Assembly: GCA_002110485.1 (NCBI GenBank)
Contig: MOWL01000001.1
Coordinates: 1,426,001 to 1,490,000 of the forward strand
Direction: 5' to 3'
Length of the DNA stretch: 64,000 nucleotides
Source: Emergomyces orientalis
Lineage: Eukaryota > Ascomycota > Eurotiomycetes > Onygenales > Ajellomycetaceae
In this document: positions 12,086 to 23,700 of the stretch, one piece after another
Position numbering within the stretch: position 1 is the first letter of the stretch
Layout of the letters: the number at the start of each line of letters is the position of its first letter
Program-made: the position numbers and the translations under genes
The notes under the pieces: model-generated
What the model was told of the DNA's origin: nothing
The model's input: only the letters and a program-made list of their open reading frames with translations
The model's database searches: none

Positions 12086-13414
12086 ATGGTCTTTAATCTT
12101 CTCCCCCTCAAGCGCTCCTCTTCCTCTTTTATACCTTCGTCCATATTCCCCTCCAGACGACAAACAACATGCCTCTTCCGTCGCGGCCTGGTCAACTACA
12201 GAGCTACAGCACCCACCTATGGCCTCGCAACACCTCTTCCCGAAAACCTCCCCTTCCCTCTCGCTAGCTTTCCCTTCCACTTTGAAACTGGCTATGCCCT
12301 CTGCCCCAAGAGAGCTTCCCGGCCATTCCCGCCGCCCTTCGTATCAAAACCGTCTACTTCTTTCTCCGATCCTTTGACAACTCATTTTCGAAGCCAGGAT
12401 AAACGGCTGTCCGTGAGTGGGGAGCTGATCAGGGGCCTGACGAACGGCGATGATGCAATTCTTGTGTCGGAGAACTACCTGGGTGTCAATGATGGGGTAG
12501 GAGCTTGGGCAACAAAGCCTCAAGGCCATGCAGCGTAAGAGAACAATTCAAATCTTTAAAACCGAAAAGGGGCCAGAGCTCATGGCTGAACCTTAACTTT
12601 TTTTAATTTCATTCTTTTCAGTCTATGGTCCAGGCTTATTCTTCACTTCTGGGCTTTGGAGGTGGAGCGGAACGTCAGCGGAGACTCCTCTCCTGATACC
12701 GTTGCCTACTTGCAACGCGCCTACGAACAAACTGTCGAAGCTACTTCGTCTCCGAACGGGTGGCTGGGCACCACAACCTCCACCACGGCCGTGCTGCACT
12801 ATTGTATAAATTCCGGCTCCCCCGTCCCGATGCTCTACGTAACGACATTGGGCGATTGCCAACTGCTGGTAATCCGGCCAAGCGAACAACGCGTCATTTT
12901 CAAAACGGAAGGTCAGTGGCATTGGTTTGATTGTCCCATGCAGCTGGGCACGAACAGCGTAGACACGCCAAGGGAAAATGCGCTGTCGGCCCAGGTCGAG
13001 CTGCAGGAGAAAGACCTCGTCCTGGCGGTGTCGGATGGCGTGGTGGATAATTTGTGGGAACATGAAGTGCTTAAAGTGGTTCTGGATAGCTTGGATGAAT
13101 GGGATTCGGGGAAAAAAGATAACGATATGTTTGTTGGCCGTACTCCTGATGGAGGTGGTGGGATGGTCTATACAGCTCGAAAACTACTCCAGGCCGCGAA
13201 AACTATTGCGCAGGATCCCTTTGCGGAAAGTCCGTATATGGAGAAAGCTATTGAGGAGGGTTTGACTATCGAAGGAGGTATGTGGTCATTTTTCTTCTTC
13301 CCTCCCTCCCGGGCATGGACCATGTTTGGAGTTGAAGCGGTGCTTATTGATGATTTAGGCAAGATGGACGATATCAGCGTTGTTATTGGAAGGTGTATGA
13401 AACGGAACAATTGA
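12086..13414 (+). CDS. PTC7: Mitochondrial PP2C-type protein phosphatase, Ptc7-like
   Basis: Exons 12086-12534, 12622-13277 and 13359-13414 give 386 residues. The N-terminus is Arg/Ser-rich and lacks acids (MVFNLLPLKRSSSSF, then SRRQTTCLFRR), as a mitochondrial presequence would be. PP2C metal-site motifs are in order: GDDA near 121, GVNDGVGAW near 133-141, TLGDCQLLV, LVLAVSDGVVDNLW near 287, and a C-terminal MDDISVVIG. These fit the Ptc7/PPTC7 branch, which dephosphorylates mitochondrial matrix proteins (coenzyme Q and matrix-import functions in yeast). I start at 12086 because the frame upstream is unlike the family. The second intron is 81 nt, a multiple of three, with no in-frame stop, so retention would add 27 residues before the last Asp-containing motif. 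A further 3' exon after 13391 cannot be excluded. Confidence 0.88.
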
Positions 13415-15002
13415 ATGATTCCAGTGGTGTATCGTGTTCTATGGGATACACACACCTAGGGCGCGGGGGAAGGAATGGCAACCTAGAGCTTCCCAAAGGT
13501 TGACCGTCTATATTTCCCGGCGAGCCAGAGCTATTTCCCGATACAATTTCTTTGTCGGCCCTGCTGTCGGTAATTCTGGCCCTATCTATTTGTATTCCCT
13601 TTTCATACTGACTCTCCATGCAGGGTTGCAGACTATGGCGCTGTACAACAAGCTCATCGAGTACAATGCTCGCCAATAGGACAACCACGTGTGCTCGCTC
13701 TTTAATTCCGAATATTCTTTCAGTCCATATATGCCAACAAGGAACCCCGGTTATTGAAACATATATACCCGCGCGGTACCGAAGACGGCCCTAACTTTCC
13801 TTGTGGACCATTTTGATGGAGACTGAGCTGTCAAGCTGTCCCTTCGAGTCACATTGAGAGTCGCGCTTATTACTTCGATGAGAACGATTAGACGGGATAT
13901 CATAGGAAGGAACATTCTTGTCGAAATCCTTAGTATTTCCCCACAGTCATTGACTATTATGTTTAGTTAAGGCTCATGAAGTCGGAACATACAATTATGA
14001 TTGATCTACTTGCTACATATTCATTTGGGTGAGCGGACAGCGATATGAGAATCGCCTCGATTCGATTTACCCAATATATTTTCTTTTTAAAGATAGATTT
14101 GTTGATTTAAGCATTTGTAATCTTCTCTTCTTTTTCGCGATTCTTTGTTTCTATTTAGGAGAGGAGGATAGAATACCAAGGGAAATGGTCAGGGTCAAAC
14201 TCACTTCTTTAAAAGGTTGTAACTGAAGAAGTTTCATCCATTATATATGAACACTAGATGATTCTAAGGAATGTTTAAACAACAGCCGAAAGTGTTGGTT
14301 GTTTTTGAAATCTATGTATATTCTTGCCCGTACGTACTGCACATTGCACATTGCACACCTGCATACTGAGCTGTTTTCCCTTGGTATAGCCGTAATGAAT
14401 CTGATATATTGTAGCTAAATGATAAAATATCTTCAACAACGATGAATTTCGGCGGTCATTTTTGGTATTTAATTATGTCGAAAGTGATATTTTGTTGGAA
14501 ATTACAGATATCTACCCCATTTTAAATTTTTCTAGACTGCTTTGTTGCTTGGACACGTTTACAACCACTTCTCTTTGAAAGAAGTTTGCCACTATGAATG
14601 CAGGCTTTCCTGTGTGTCTCAACAAGAGATCAAAATTCATTGTATTGTAAAAGATTCCTTTGGCATTTTGTCAAGGAAAATTTTTTTTTTGTTATTAAAT
14701 GAAACCCTTGGGTAAACCAACATCTTTCTTTTCGTCATCTCCTCCCTTCTTCGTATTGAAAGACATTCGCAGCAGAAAACAGATTTACCCCTTCGAGTCA
14801 AAGCACCCCTCGAGTTTTTTTCAGAGGGGATATATAAAACCCATCACAATGTAGCTATGCATCGATCAATTAGTCTGTCTACCTATCTATATATCTATCC
14901 ATCTATCCATATGTCCATCACCCATATATCCATCCATCCATCCAACCCCGCCAACGACCATTCTCTTCTTAGCCTGATACCTGGGTTTATTAAATCCGTA
15001 CA
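13415..15002. other. Intergenic stretch with an E-box and a tetranucleotide repeat
   Basis: About 1.6 kb with no gene recognised. A CACGTG hexamer is at 13686-13691. Most of 13950-14700 is AT-rich. A TCTA/ATCC repeat lies at the 3' end (14881-14945). Confidence 0.5.
14881..14945. repeat. Imperfect CTAT/CATC tetranucleotide repeat
   Basis: Alternating TCTA, ATCC and CATC units over about 65 bases, upstream of the uncharacterised ORF at 15003. It generates the Tyr/Ile/His/Ser-rich translation seen in overlapping frames, which I do not treat as coding. Confidence 0.8.
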
Positions 15003-15968
15003 ATGCCCCCCAAACGACGAGGATGCTTTCCAAAACTACATTTACCGTCACTGCCATCACTGCGCAGAAGAACTCCATGCCCGGCGGTTCTTTCATGCCC
15101 AGCCCCTCCTCCACATTCGGCCCATCCTCCAACCGAGTACTACCACCACCTCTGCTCCGGTTCCTGCGACCTAGCTTCCGACATCCATTACACTTGGTGC
15201 GTAGGCGATGGCCACATGAGCGACTATCGTTGGGTAAAAAACGAACTAGGGTTTGGGCGTGTCGTGCCTAGTCCTGGTGATACCGCTGAAGGGCCCTGTT
15301 ACATTCTCACCTCTGATAAGATGGGGACTCCTGATGGTATCCTCACTTCTGAGAAGTCGCGGGCTCCTGACAACGTTGGATCAAAGTCGCTTCAGGTTAC
15401 TGAACTGCTACGACAGAAGAAAGCCAACCTGCCTGTTGACAGGACTTTGGTAGCGGATTTGGCCGACAATTGGAAACCGTATTCCAATATCCAGCCAGGA
15501 GTTCGGGGTGTTGATGGTACGCGGAGTCGAACAGTTGTTCATGCGAATTTCAGGAGTCTTAGCGATATGGTTGGGAGCACGAGCTCCTCGTCATTGCACG
15601 AACAAGAACAAAAGAAACACCTTTATGAAGTTAACGTAAGAGAGGTAGTTGGCACGCCCACGTCCATGAAGGCGGACCGCCCTAAACGCGGTCGATATTG
15701 TTTGAAGAAGCTGGGAGATGGTTTCAAAGCTGTTGGTGCGGGTTTCAAAAAAATTATTAAGAAGATGACGAAATTCAGCTCATCGCCGCTTGGTCCAGAC
15801 AAAGACAAACTAGCTGAGGTTGACGACGAAGTTGAAGTTGATGACGAGGTCGAGGCTGAGGCTGGGGTCGAGGTTAGGGTAGTTAACATTCTCGTTGACA
15901 TGAACATGGGGTTTTATGAGCTGGAACGTATGAAGCATCTGGATAATTGTATATACGGAAGTGAGTGA
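15003..15968 (+). CDS. Uncharacterised ORF, possible 321 aa basic/acidic protein; start uncertain
   Basis: Single frame from an ATG at 15003 to a stop at 15968. I do not recognise it. From about residue 75 on it looks like real coding sequence: a repeated ILTSDK/ILTSEK element, mixed polar sequence, a strongly basic amphipathic segment near 245-260 (KKLGDGFKAVGAGFKKI), and an acidic Glu/Val/Asp repeat near 275-292. The first 45 residues are Pro/Arg-rich and doubtful. A second frame starting at 15023 gives a Ser/Pro-rich N-terminus, so the true 5' end may use another exon or frame. No splice pair I tried joined these frames cleanly. No neighbour suggests a role. Confidence 0.4.
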   Translation: MPPKRRGCFPKLHLPSLPSLRRRTPCPAVLSCPAPPPHSAHPPTEYYHHLCSGSCDLASDIHYTWCVGDGHMSDYRWVKNELGFGRVVPSPGDTAEGPCYILTSDKMGTPDGILTSEKSRAPDNVGSKSLQVTELLRQKKANLPVDRTLVADLADNWKPYSNIQPGVRGVDGTRSRTVVHANFRSLSDMVGSTSSSSLHEQEQKKHLYEVNVREVVGTPTSMKADRPKRGRYCLKKLGDGFKAVGAGFKKIIKKMTKFSSSPLGPDKDKLAEVDDEVEVDDEVEAEAGVEVRVVNILVDMNMGFYELERMKHLDNCIYGSE

Positions 15969-16624
15969 TGGCTTTTCCAGGTGCAAGACGGCATCCGCCT
16001 CCGCCATCTGCTGTTCCGTTAGCATCAGCTGCCTGAACGGTACATCGTCCTCCATGGGGTTTTGTTCAAGGGGTAGTCTTCGTTTGTAAGAAGAATCCAC
16101 TATTAACATTTTGGAGGTTGTTATTTTATTTTAATGCTTTAAATGAATTTTCATTGGTTATATCTCGCTCATGATATCAATCTGCTTCGTGATTTCTTGT
16201 GTTTAGCTTTCATCTATCCATAATCAGCCATTTCTTATGCAGGCAGTTAGTTTGTTTTCCCTGGTGTCAACAGAGTTCCAATTTTTTGAAAGTGGATGGC
16301 ACCAAGGCTGAATAAAAAGTGAAATGATAGTATGTATAAATAATAGGAGGTTGAGATTAAATTCGTGACTGGCATCGAACGTCCATGGACAAGGGATAGG
16401 GCTGAGATCTCAAAGCGGTTAAAGGCAAGATAGTATCGAGCTAAACCTGATTAGGACCCGCGACGGTATTTTCCATTTCTTCCATTTCTTGGCAGCAAAG
16501 ATTCCCAAGTTGGGAAATATCTCAGGAACCCTGGAGCCTCTTGGGCAATATATCTGAGCAATTCACCTCTTTTTTTTCCTCCCCCCAATACCAACTTCCA
16601 GTTGTCTGAGCTCGAGCCACCACA
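15969..16624. other. Intergenic stretch upstream of UTP23
   Basis: No gene recognised. The last 60 bases are T/C-rich and end in CCACAATG at the UTP23 start. Confidence 0.55.
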
Positions 16625-17591
16625 ATGAGGGCAAAACGGTCAAAGAAGTATCGCAAGCTTATGCACCAGTATGAGCTCACATTTGGTTTTCGCGAGCCAT
16701 ACCAGGTGCTTGGTACGTGTCAAATCCCCCTCTTGATAATTCCTGCACGAAGAGGATCTAACATGTACGCACAGTGGATTCGAATCTCCTAAGAGCCGTT
16801 TACTCCTTCAAAATGGATCTAGTGCCCGCCCTCGAACGAACGTTACATGGCAAAGTAAAACCATGTAAGTTTCTCTGGGTTTACTGCTCACCTTTCTCCG
16901 TCGAGAAATACATACTTACAACCATACTTTCCCCGTACCTTTAGTTATCACAAAATGTTCTCTTGCGGCCGTCATGGCTTCAGCTTCTCCACAACAACCA
17001 CACTCCAGACCGAACGCGCGCCCTCCACAACTCCCACCACCCACGATCCTCCCACTCCGCTACTGCTCCCATAACGAAGATTCCAAAACCATAGACGAAG
17101 TCGACTGCCTTCTTTCTTTGTTGTCACCTAGTTCAGAATTGAAAAAGAACAAAGAGCACTACATATTAGCAACAGCGGACCCCGAACCAACTAATACCCA
17201 CACCCAGAAATGGAAATCCATAGCTGCAACGGCACCTGAGCCACCAACAAATTATCTGCGGAAGGGTGCCCGACAGATACCTGGCGTCCCAATTATATAC
17301 GTGAAACGATCTGTGATGATATTGGAGCCTTTGAGTAATTCTTCGGAGGGAGTGAGGGAAGGGGTTGAGCGTGGGAAATTAAAAACTGGTGTTACGAGGA
17401 CGGTGGCGGGGAAGAGGAAGAGGGGCGATGGGGAGGAGGGGGAAGAAGAAGACAGGTCAACAGCTACAAAGGAAAAGAAGCCGAAAAAGGTTAAAGGCCC
17501 CAACCCGCTGAGTGTGAAGAAGCCGAAGAACAAGGCTAAGCCGAATAGCGGTGGTGGTGGTGGAGGAGGAGGAGGAGGAGGAGGAGGAGTA

Positions 17592-17628
<37 letters not shown>

Positions 17629-17846
17629 GAGGCGGAGAAGGGAACGAAAACAAAAGGCCTGTTGAAATGGAACCACAACCCGCGCATGATTCAAACGATG
17701 GAAATACCAAGGAGCCATCGAATGGCGGCGGAGAATCGACAGGGAAAACGAAGAGGAAGAGAAGACATAAATCCCATAAATCAGATACCGCGGGGGAGGC
17801 CGGTGTTCCGCCGCAGCTGGGCGAGTCGCTTGCTGTTGAATCGTGA
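16625..17846 (+). CDS. UTP23: rRNA-processing protein Utp23 (PIN-domain family)
   Basis: Exons 16625-16712, 16775-16864 and 16945-17846 (phase 1 at both joins) encode 359 residues. The N-terminus MRAKRSKKYRKLMHQYE followed by FGFREPYQVLVDSNLL is diagnostic of Utp23/Fcf1 nucleolar proteins. The PIN-like domain covers about residues 1-165, including FITKCSLAAV, RYCSHNED and NKEHYILATADP; Cys and His in these elements can form the family's zinc site. The block IPGVPIIYVKRSVMILEPLS follows. The C-terminal half is a low-complexity tail with lysine-rich nuclear-localisation stretches and a Gly run merging into an Ala run. Utp23 acts in early pre-18S processing and snR30/U17 release in the SSU processome. 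Utp23 PIN domains usually lack full nuclease activity, so a structural role is likely. It lies upstream of CMC2, tail to tail. Confidence 0.93.
17549..17638. repeat. Coding trinucleotide repeat (GGT/GGA then GCA)
   Basis: Within UTP23 the sequence runs through GGT and GGA codons into GCA codons and back to GGA, giving poly-Gly, poly-Ala, then Gly. All units are 3n, so slippage would change tail length without breaking the frame. Confidence 0.9.
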
Positions 17847-18268
17847 TGCCTAGTGGGAATACAATTTCTTAATGTCTAAATGTTCTATTGCCGGACCTTT
17901 CCCTTTTTTTCCCCAGGAGTTATGTAGCAGTCTTCTGGAAAGCGGAAATTTATAATCCCGTTTGATCTAAAGGGTATATTATACATGTATATACATATAC
18001 AAGAATTGCCGAGAGTGGTTTGCTGTAGATATCCCCATAAAAAAATACCCTTATGTGTCATCCACTCAATCATGCTTGGAGAAGAGAGTCCAGCAAACAA
18101 ACACCAATCGACAAGAACAATGGATCGGAGCCAATTGTATGCATCACAGATTATATATCACAAAAACGCCAAAACACCCCGGCTCTAGAAGGGGAAAGAA
18201 AGAGACTTTCTCATCCCGTCCCCACTTCATTCAATGTACCCCCAACTGTATAATATAAATGCTTCTCC
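17847..18268. other. Convergent 3' region between UTP23 and CMC2
   Basis: 422 bases between two converging stops. AT-rich with no recognisable coding content; it probably holds both 3' UTRs and polyadenylation sites. Confidence 0.55.
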
Positions 18269-18618
18269 TCACGACTCATCCTCCTTCTTCCACACCTCCT
18301 CGATCCGTCTCCGGTTCTCCCGCGCCTTATCCCGATTCATTTGAGCGCGGCGGGATCTTTCCGCTCCAAGGCATCGATTTACGTCTCGTTTGATTTCATT
18401 GCAGCCGGCCAGCGCCTTGTGGAGAAATCCCTGCGCATGGCATTCATCGAGCATGTTCATGATCTCTTCGCAATCTAGATAGGAATGAAAATCGTGGTGA
18501 GTAACTTCGTTAAGCCGGATCGAACCTGGGGTGGGGTTTTGTTTTTAAAAAAAAAAAAAAGCAGGTGAGCGGGGAGTGACTCACTTATGTTATCTTTGGT
18601 ATGGAGATGGGAGTGCAT
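18269..18618 (-). CDS. CMC2: Cytochrome c oxidase assembly factor Cmc2 (twin CX9C)
   Basis: On the minus strand, exon 1 (18618-18585, 34 nt) joins exon 2 (18474-18269) in phase 1 to give 79 residues. The N-terminus MHSHLHTKDNI is the usual start of Cmc2. Two exact CX9C motifs follow: the first spans NCEEIMNMLDEC, the second CNEIKRDVNRC, then a charged helical tail ending WKKEDES. Twin CX9C proteins enter the intermembrane space by the Mia40/Erv1 disulfide relay; Cmc2 supports Cox1 assembly with Cmc1 and respiratory complex IV biogenesis. The first cysteine falls right after the 110 bp intron, so an unspliced reading would lose the first part of the fold. Divergent from PWP1, with 436 bp between start codons. 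Confidence 0.93.
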
Positions 18619-19054
18619 TTTGATTATAAAACGGGTATCGCGGTCTTGGGTAATGATTTGGTATACGAGCGAATGGATAATTCAGTAAGACGGCATTAGC
18701 GGAGGGTGGGAATCAGTTTCGCTGTCTCTGGGCTGTTTCTCCATTAGTTACGGTTAGATGTTTTAGCGCCAAAGCACCGAATATTCTGCCAGGCGGTGAG
18801 CGCGGAGAATGTCCCGCACATGCAAAATAAGAAAAAAAAAAGTTGAGCGAAACGATCTGGGATCAACGAAAGAGGAGTGCGACAGGTGACGTTCTCCTTT
18901 GGATATTTTCTCTATTTGTGAGTTATTTTTATACCTAGCTTTGAGAAAAGAGGTATTGTTCCTCCGATTTGAGGTGGGGTTTTCACCAAACCGGCCCTGG
19001 AATCCAACCAAATTCTTAAAATACTCAATTATATACCACCAGGTTCTTTTCAAG
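18619..19054. promoter_or_regulatory. Divergent CMC2/PWP1 intergenic promoter
   Basis: 436 bp separate the CMC2 ATG (minus strand) from the PWP1 ATG (plus strand), so both promoters must lie here or overlap the neighbours. No specific factor site was identified with confidence. Inference from gene arrangement. Confidence 0.5.
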
Positions 19055-20791
19055 ATGTCTATGATAACAGCAACTACGTGGGTGCGCCGCGGAGTGGCTG
19101 CGCCATTTCCGGAAAAATACGAAATCGACGAAGCGGAGATCAATCGGATATCGGAGCTCGCAAAGCTTCAGCTCGAAGATGCGAAGATAGATTTAAAACA
19201 AGCGCGGGATAAAAGTAGCAAAGATCAGATGGAAGTGGAAGCGGAGGAGGAAGAGGAGAGTGGAGAGGATACTGCGGGCTCAAGTGGGAAGGGGAAGGGG
19301 AAGGAAACTGCAAAGGGGTTCGTTTCTCCAGCATCAAAAATTTGTTTAGCTTGCTAACGCGTGTCTGTGGTTGGTAGTGATGGCAAGAAAGACGATAGCA
19401 ATGATGATGACGACGACCTAAAGGAATACGACCTTGATCATTATGACAGCGACCCTGTGGATGAAGATGGCGAGCAAGTCACCATGTTCGGCAATGTCAG
19501 GTCACTTGCATATCACCAACCCAACGAGGAGGATCCTTATTTAGTTGTCCCTGAGGGAGTCGACGATGACGACGATGAGGAGAGAGAAGAGTTACAGATT
19601 TTGCCTACCGATAATCTTCTCTTGGCGGCCAAAGTAGAAGATGAGGTCGCACATATGGAAATCTATGTCTACGAAGACGAAGCGGATAATCTTTACGTGC
19701 ATCACGATGTCATGCTGCCTGCGATCCCATTATGCTTAGAGTGGTTAGATATACCCGTTGGCAGGAACTCAGAAAACAGATCGTACGGTAACTTTGTCGC
19801 AGTAGGCACGATGGAGCCGGATATCGAAATTTGGGACCTGGATATCGTTGATTGCATGTATCCAAACGCCATCCTGGGCCAAGGCGGCCAGGAGGAGAGC
19901 TCGGAGCTTGGCACGAAAAAGAAGAAGAAGAAGCAGAAGGTCAAGAAGTCGAATGACGAGTATCATGTGGATTCCGTCCTTGCTTTGGCGGCTAACAGAC
20001 AGCATCGCAACCTGCTCGCATCTGCCTCAGCGGATCAGACTGTCAAGCTATGGGATCTGAACACGACCAAATGCGCCAAGTCCTATGCCAACCATACAGA
20101 TAAAATTTGCGCCTTGGACTGGCATCCGAAGGAATCAACGGTCCTGCTGAGCGGAAGCTACGATAAGACTGTTGTAGCTGCTGACATGAGAGCCCCCGAT
20201 GCAAAGGCTGCCAGATGGCGAGTGGAGAGCGATGTCGAGAACGTTCGATGGGATCCCCACGACCCCAATTTCTTCTATATCACAACCGACGGTGGGATGG
20301 TATATTGCCATGACGTCCGACAAGCATCCGCCAAACCGGAAAACACAAAGTCAGTATGGATGCTACAAGCGCACGACTCCTCCGTTTCGTCTTTCGACAT
20401 CAACCCCACCATCCCCGGCTTCCTCGTCACGGGCTCAGCCGACAAGCAGGTCAAGCTCTGGAATGTGCAAGATAATAAACCCAATATGGTTGTTTCTCGG
20501 AAACTTGAAGTTGGCAAGGTGTTCTCCACGAAGTTTGCGCCAGATCAGGAAGTTAGCTTCCGTCTTGCGGTTGCGGGTAGTAAAGGGGTGGTACAGATAT
20601 GGGATACATCCACGAATGCAGCTGTGCGCAGAACTTTTTCGTCGCGCTTGGGGCCTTCGTCGGAAGGGGAAGTTAAGGAACGGATGATTGGTATTTCGCA
20701 GAACGACAGTAGTGATTCCGATGATTCCGATGGGGCTGAGGGCGATGGGGAGGTTGGCCGAGACGGATGGGACTCTATGGATGAGGATTAA
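19055..20791 (+). CDS. PWP1: WD-repeat ribosome biogenesis protein Pwp1
   Basis: Exons 19055-19317 and 19378-20791 (60 bp intron, phase 2, GTTCGT donor, CTAAC branch site) encode 558 residues. The N-terminus MITATTWVRRGVAAPFPEKY is a Pwp1 hallmark. An acidic low-complexity region (Asp/Glu runs) precedes VTMFGNVRSLAYHQPNEEDPY, then at least four WD repeats with endings such as IEIWDLDI, VKLWDLNT, VKLWNVQD and VQIWDTST. A lysine cluster near residue 190 (KKKKKKQKVKK) probably acts as a nuclear signal. The C-terminus is again acidic. Pwp1 works in 25S/5.8S rRNA maturation in early pre-60S particles. Length is close to the family norm of about 500-580. No anomalies beyond the weak donor. Confidence 0.94.
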
Positions 20792-23700
20792 GACTTTATT
20801 TTCTTTTGTTTCTTCGGATTATTTACTACCTTACCATGGTGCATTTTACGGAGTTTTCTGGATATATAATTGCTAGTGAAAACAAAAGACAGGATCGGAA
20901 AAGAAAGAAAACGGCTACATGCTGTGATTATCCCCTTTTTATTACGTTTTCTCTATGCGGGAGCATTTATTTCCACGTGTTGTCTAATCATATATAAACC
21001 CACACCCAAAATATTCCCATTCTGACCTTGGCTACACCATTAGAGAAAGACGATTGCTGTAGCAACTCACCAGCCTGTTCGTCTTTGCCGCCGTACCGCT
21101 TCCATACGTCGAGTTCACCATCGTCCAATGTCTCCCGACTCCGTCTCTTGTCCCCTAGTACTTCCTGATTTTATTCCGTTGATTTATATCTTTTGTTCCC
21201 TCTGGTGGCTTTAATTATCAGAAGTCTCTATTTTGTTAACAAGGGCGGCTCTGCATGCATATATTGGTAGATCGTCTATAGGTCAGTGCAGACGGACAGA
21301 TGGCCAGCCATGGAGACTAAACACAAGGCTTACAGAATGCCTTTCTTCAATGAATTGTAGCTGTTTCTAATTATCCTCTGATGCTCAGTAAGCATTAGCC
21401 AGTTACGGCTTCTAATATCGAATCTATATCGATATTCCCCTCACCTCTATATGTCCACTTTAGGTTCGAGGACGGATATCCCTAACACAGTATCCATATT
21501 TGCGAACCATTAAGCCCAGCTACCTCAGGTCCCCAGTTTCCAACCCTAGCCTAACGTCAGCTTCTTGATTAAATCTTTGACTTTGTGTTTTGTGGCGCCT
21601 TTTTAATTGTATGTAAATATAAATGTAACTATATACATGTACCTGGCATATCTGCACCATGTACCACATCCCGCCAGCCGAGATGTTTCTTTCAACATAG
21701 ATTGATGGACGCGTACGCCCCTCGCATATCATGTCAGGATTATATGTCCGCCGTACATGCCTCGAATGATATTATACCCCGGATATTAAACCTTCCCCCG
21801 GGGCTCCCAGTACAGTTAGGGTCTGGTGGGGTCCCTGCAGATCCGGGCGATACCGATTTACCCAGGACGCAACATGCAATATGCAGGCGTGGTAACATTG
21901 ATATCATTATTATTGTTTGAAGCAGCCATAGCAGCAAGCAGAGAGAGAGAGGTACAGCAAAAACAATAATAATGATGCAGCGAGTCTTTTGCGACATCAA
22001 TAGAAGGGCCACTTGCTCTTTGTTATCAACGAGTTATCATAAGCTGCTTCCATATAAGATTGATTTTCCGATTGCATGCATATAGCTACCAATGACAACT
22101 TGCTCACTTCCCAGGAAGAGAGGAAGAAAGAATGTTGAGAATACAAAGAATGAAAAGAAGGGAAAACCAAAATCAAACCTTGTTTCTAATTTCCTCCTCA
22201 CTGTTGTGTTTTCTGACTTTATCTATATATAGGAGGTAAGCTGCGTGGATCGTTGTTGAGATCACACCTCGGCAGAATTATTATGGGCCCCTTGCTTCGA
22301 GCTCCCACACCACAAGGACTTTTGAAGGCCATGAGTAAGAAGGGTTAAATTAGGCTTTTGTTTCCCAAGAAATTCCTGTTGGAAGAAAAGAAGAAAAGAA
22401 TACGTAACAAACAGTTTCATCCTACGCCTTGATTTGAGTAGAGTCAACAGATTATACCCAACTAAATTTATCCCACAGAAGAAGACTCGAAAAGTTGGGT
22501 GCTAAATAAACGCCCGCAACAAAGATGAAGTTTTGATCTTCGGGCTCAGTATGTAGTTTCTTTCGGATTTATGAGGAGTCCCAGGACGTACCAAGCTGGT
22601 AAGCAAATAGTTGAAATATCCGATCCATGCTGAGGTGGAGGGATTATGTATCCAAATATATTTTCTATCTGGGTAGCCTCTGGCTCTTTCCCCGAACCCG
22701 GAATCCTTGATTCCCTGCACCCTAGGATGGAGATGAATATAAATGCGGAGAGAGAGCTTTCATGGCACGAATGGTCACGGACCAAAGCCTAAAAAAACCT
22801 TTTCTTTCTTCCTTTCTTCCTCTTCGTTCGGACACAATGGTACGGAGTCTGTCGGGCGTTAGCACCATTGCTGTTTACTATTATTTTTCTAGCGATAAAT
22901 GAGCCAGAGGATATTTGTTGTCTGTCTAGTTTGATTAATATGGGTAACTAGTAGTAACGATAGGCTGTGATGAGTTGGTTAATGCGATTGGTTTCAAGCG
23001 TCTGGCTCATTGCCGTCTTCCAGTTTCAAGATGTGATTGATATCTTTTCCCCGCTCTCATGGCCTATGTCGACCCTGGCATCCAAAAGTGACATGTGGAC
23101 GCGAGAGGTGACAATCATAACCGATAGAGGAAGCAGGGGAAACAGTTGGTGATTCGAGACGGGGCTGGCTGTTTCAAAAGAGAGTCGACACGCTAGTTCC
23201 ATTTTTATTTTAATACATACGCTGTAGTATGGGGATCGCTTGCATGGACTGAACTAAAAATCCTTCGTGGTGCTAGTCGCAGCCCAACTTTTAAAGCGAG
23301 TGAAGAAATTGTAATGGGATTTTTGGAAGATCATTAACTAACTGAAGCATTTATCTCTATTAATGGACACAATCGACCATCATCAATATATATGCAGGAG
23401 AAGTGACTGATATTTTAATGCGAAGCAGTACCATGCAGAATGATCTGCCTTCGAAATTAAAAATCCAGACCAGTCATCAGCCAGTGTCCAGTAAAGCTGC
23501 AACAAAGTTCAGTTATCCAGTTAGTGAGTCCCATTAACAAAATGAAGAAACAGCACAACTTCACATAAAAGTATCTCCCTCGAGGTAATCGTGAATAGCA
23601 TGCAGTTCATGGGATTTAAATACCTGGGAGGAAGTTTTAAGCCTAGAAGATGAAGTGTCAAATATTTTGCCGCCCCTGGGACCTCAAAGGGCGTGTTTCA

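Noticed and set aside
17457..17718. Minus-strand ORFs with poly-Leu, poly-Cys and poly-Pro runs
   Set aside because: They are antisense readings of the Gly/Ala codon repeat in UTP23.
18511..18530. GGATCGAACC string resembling a reversed tRNA B box
   Set aside because: It lies in the CMC2 intron and no cloverleaf stems or A box can be drawn around it.
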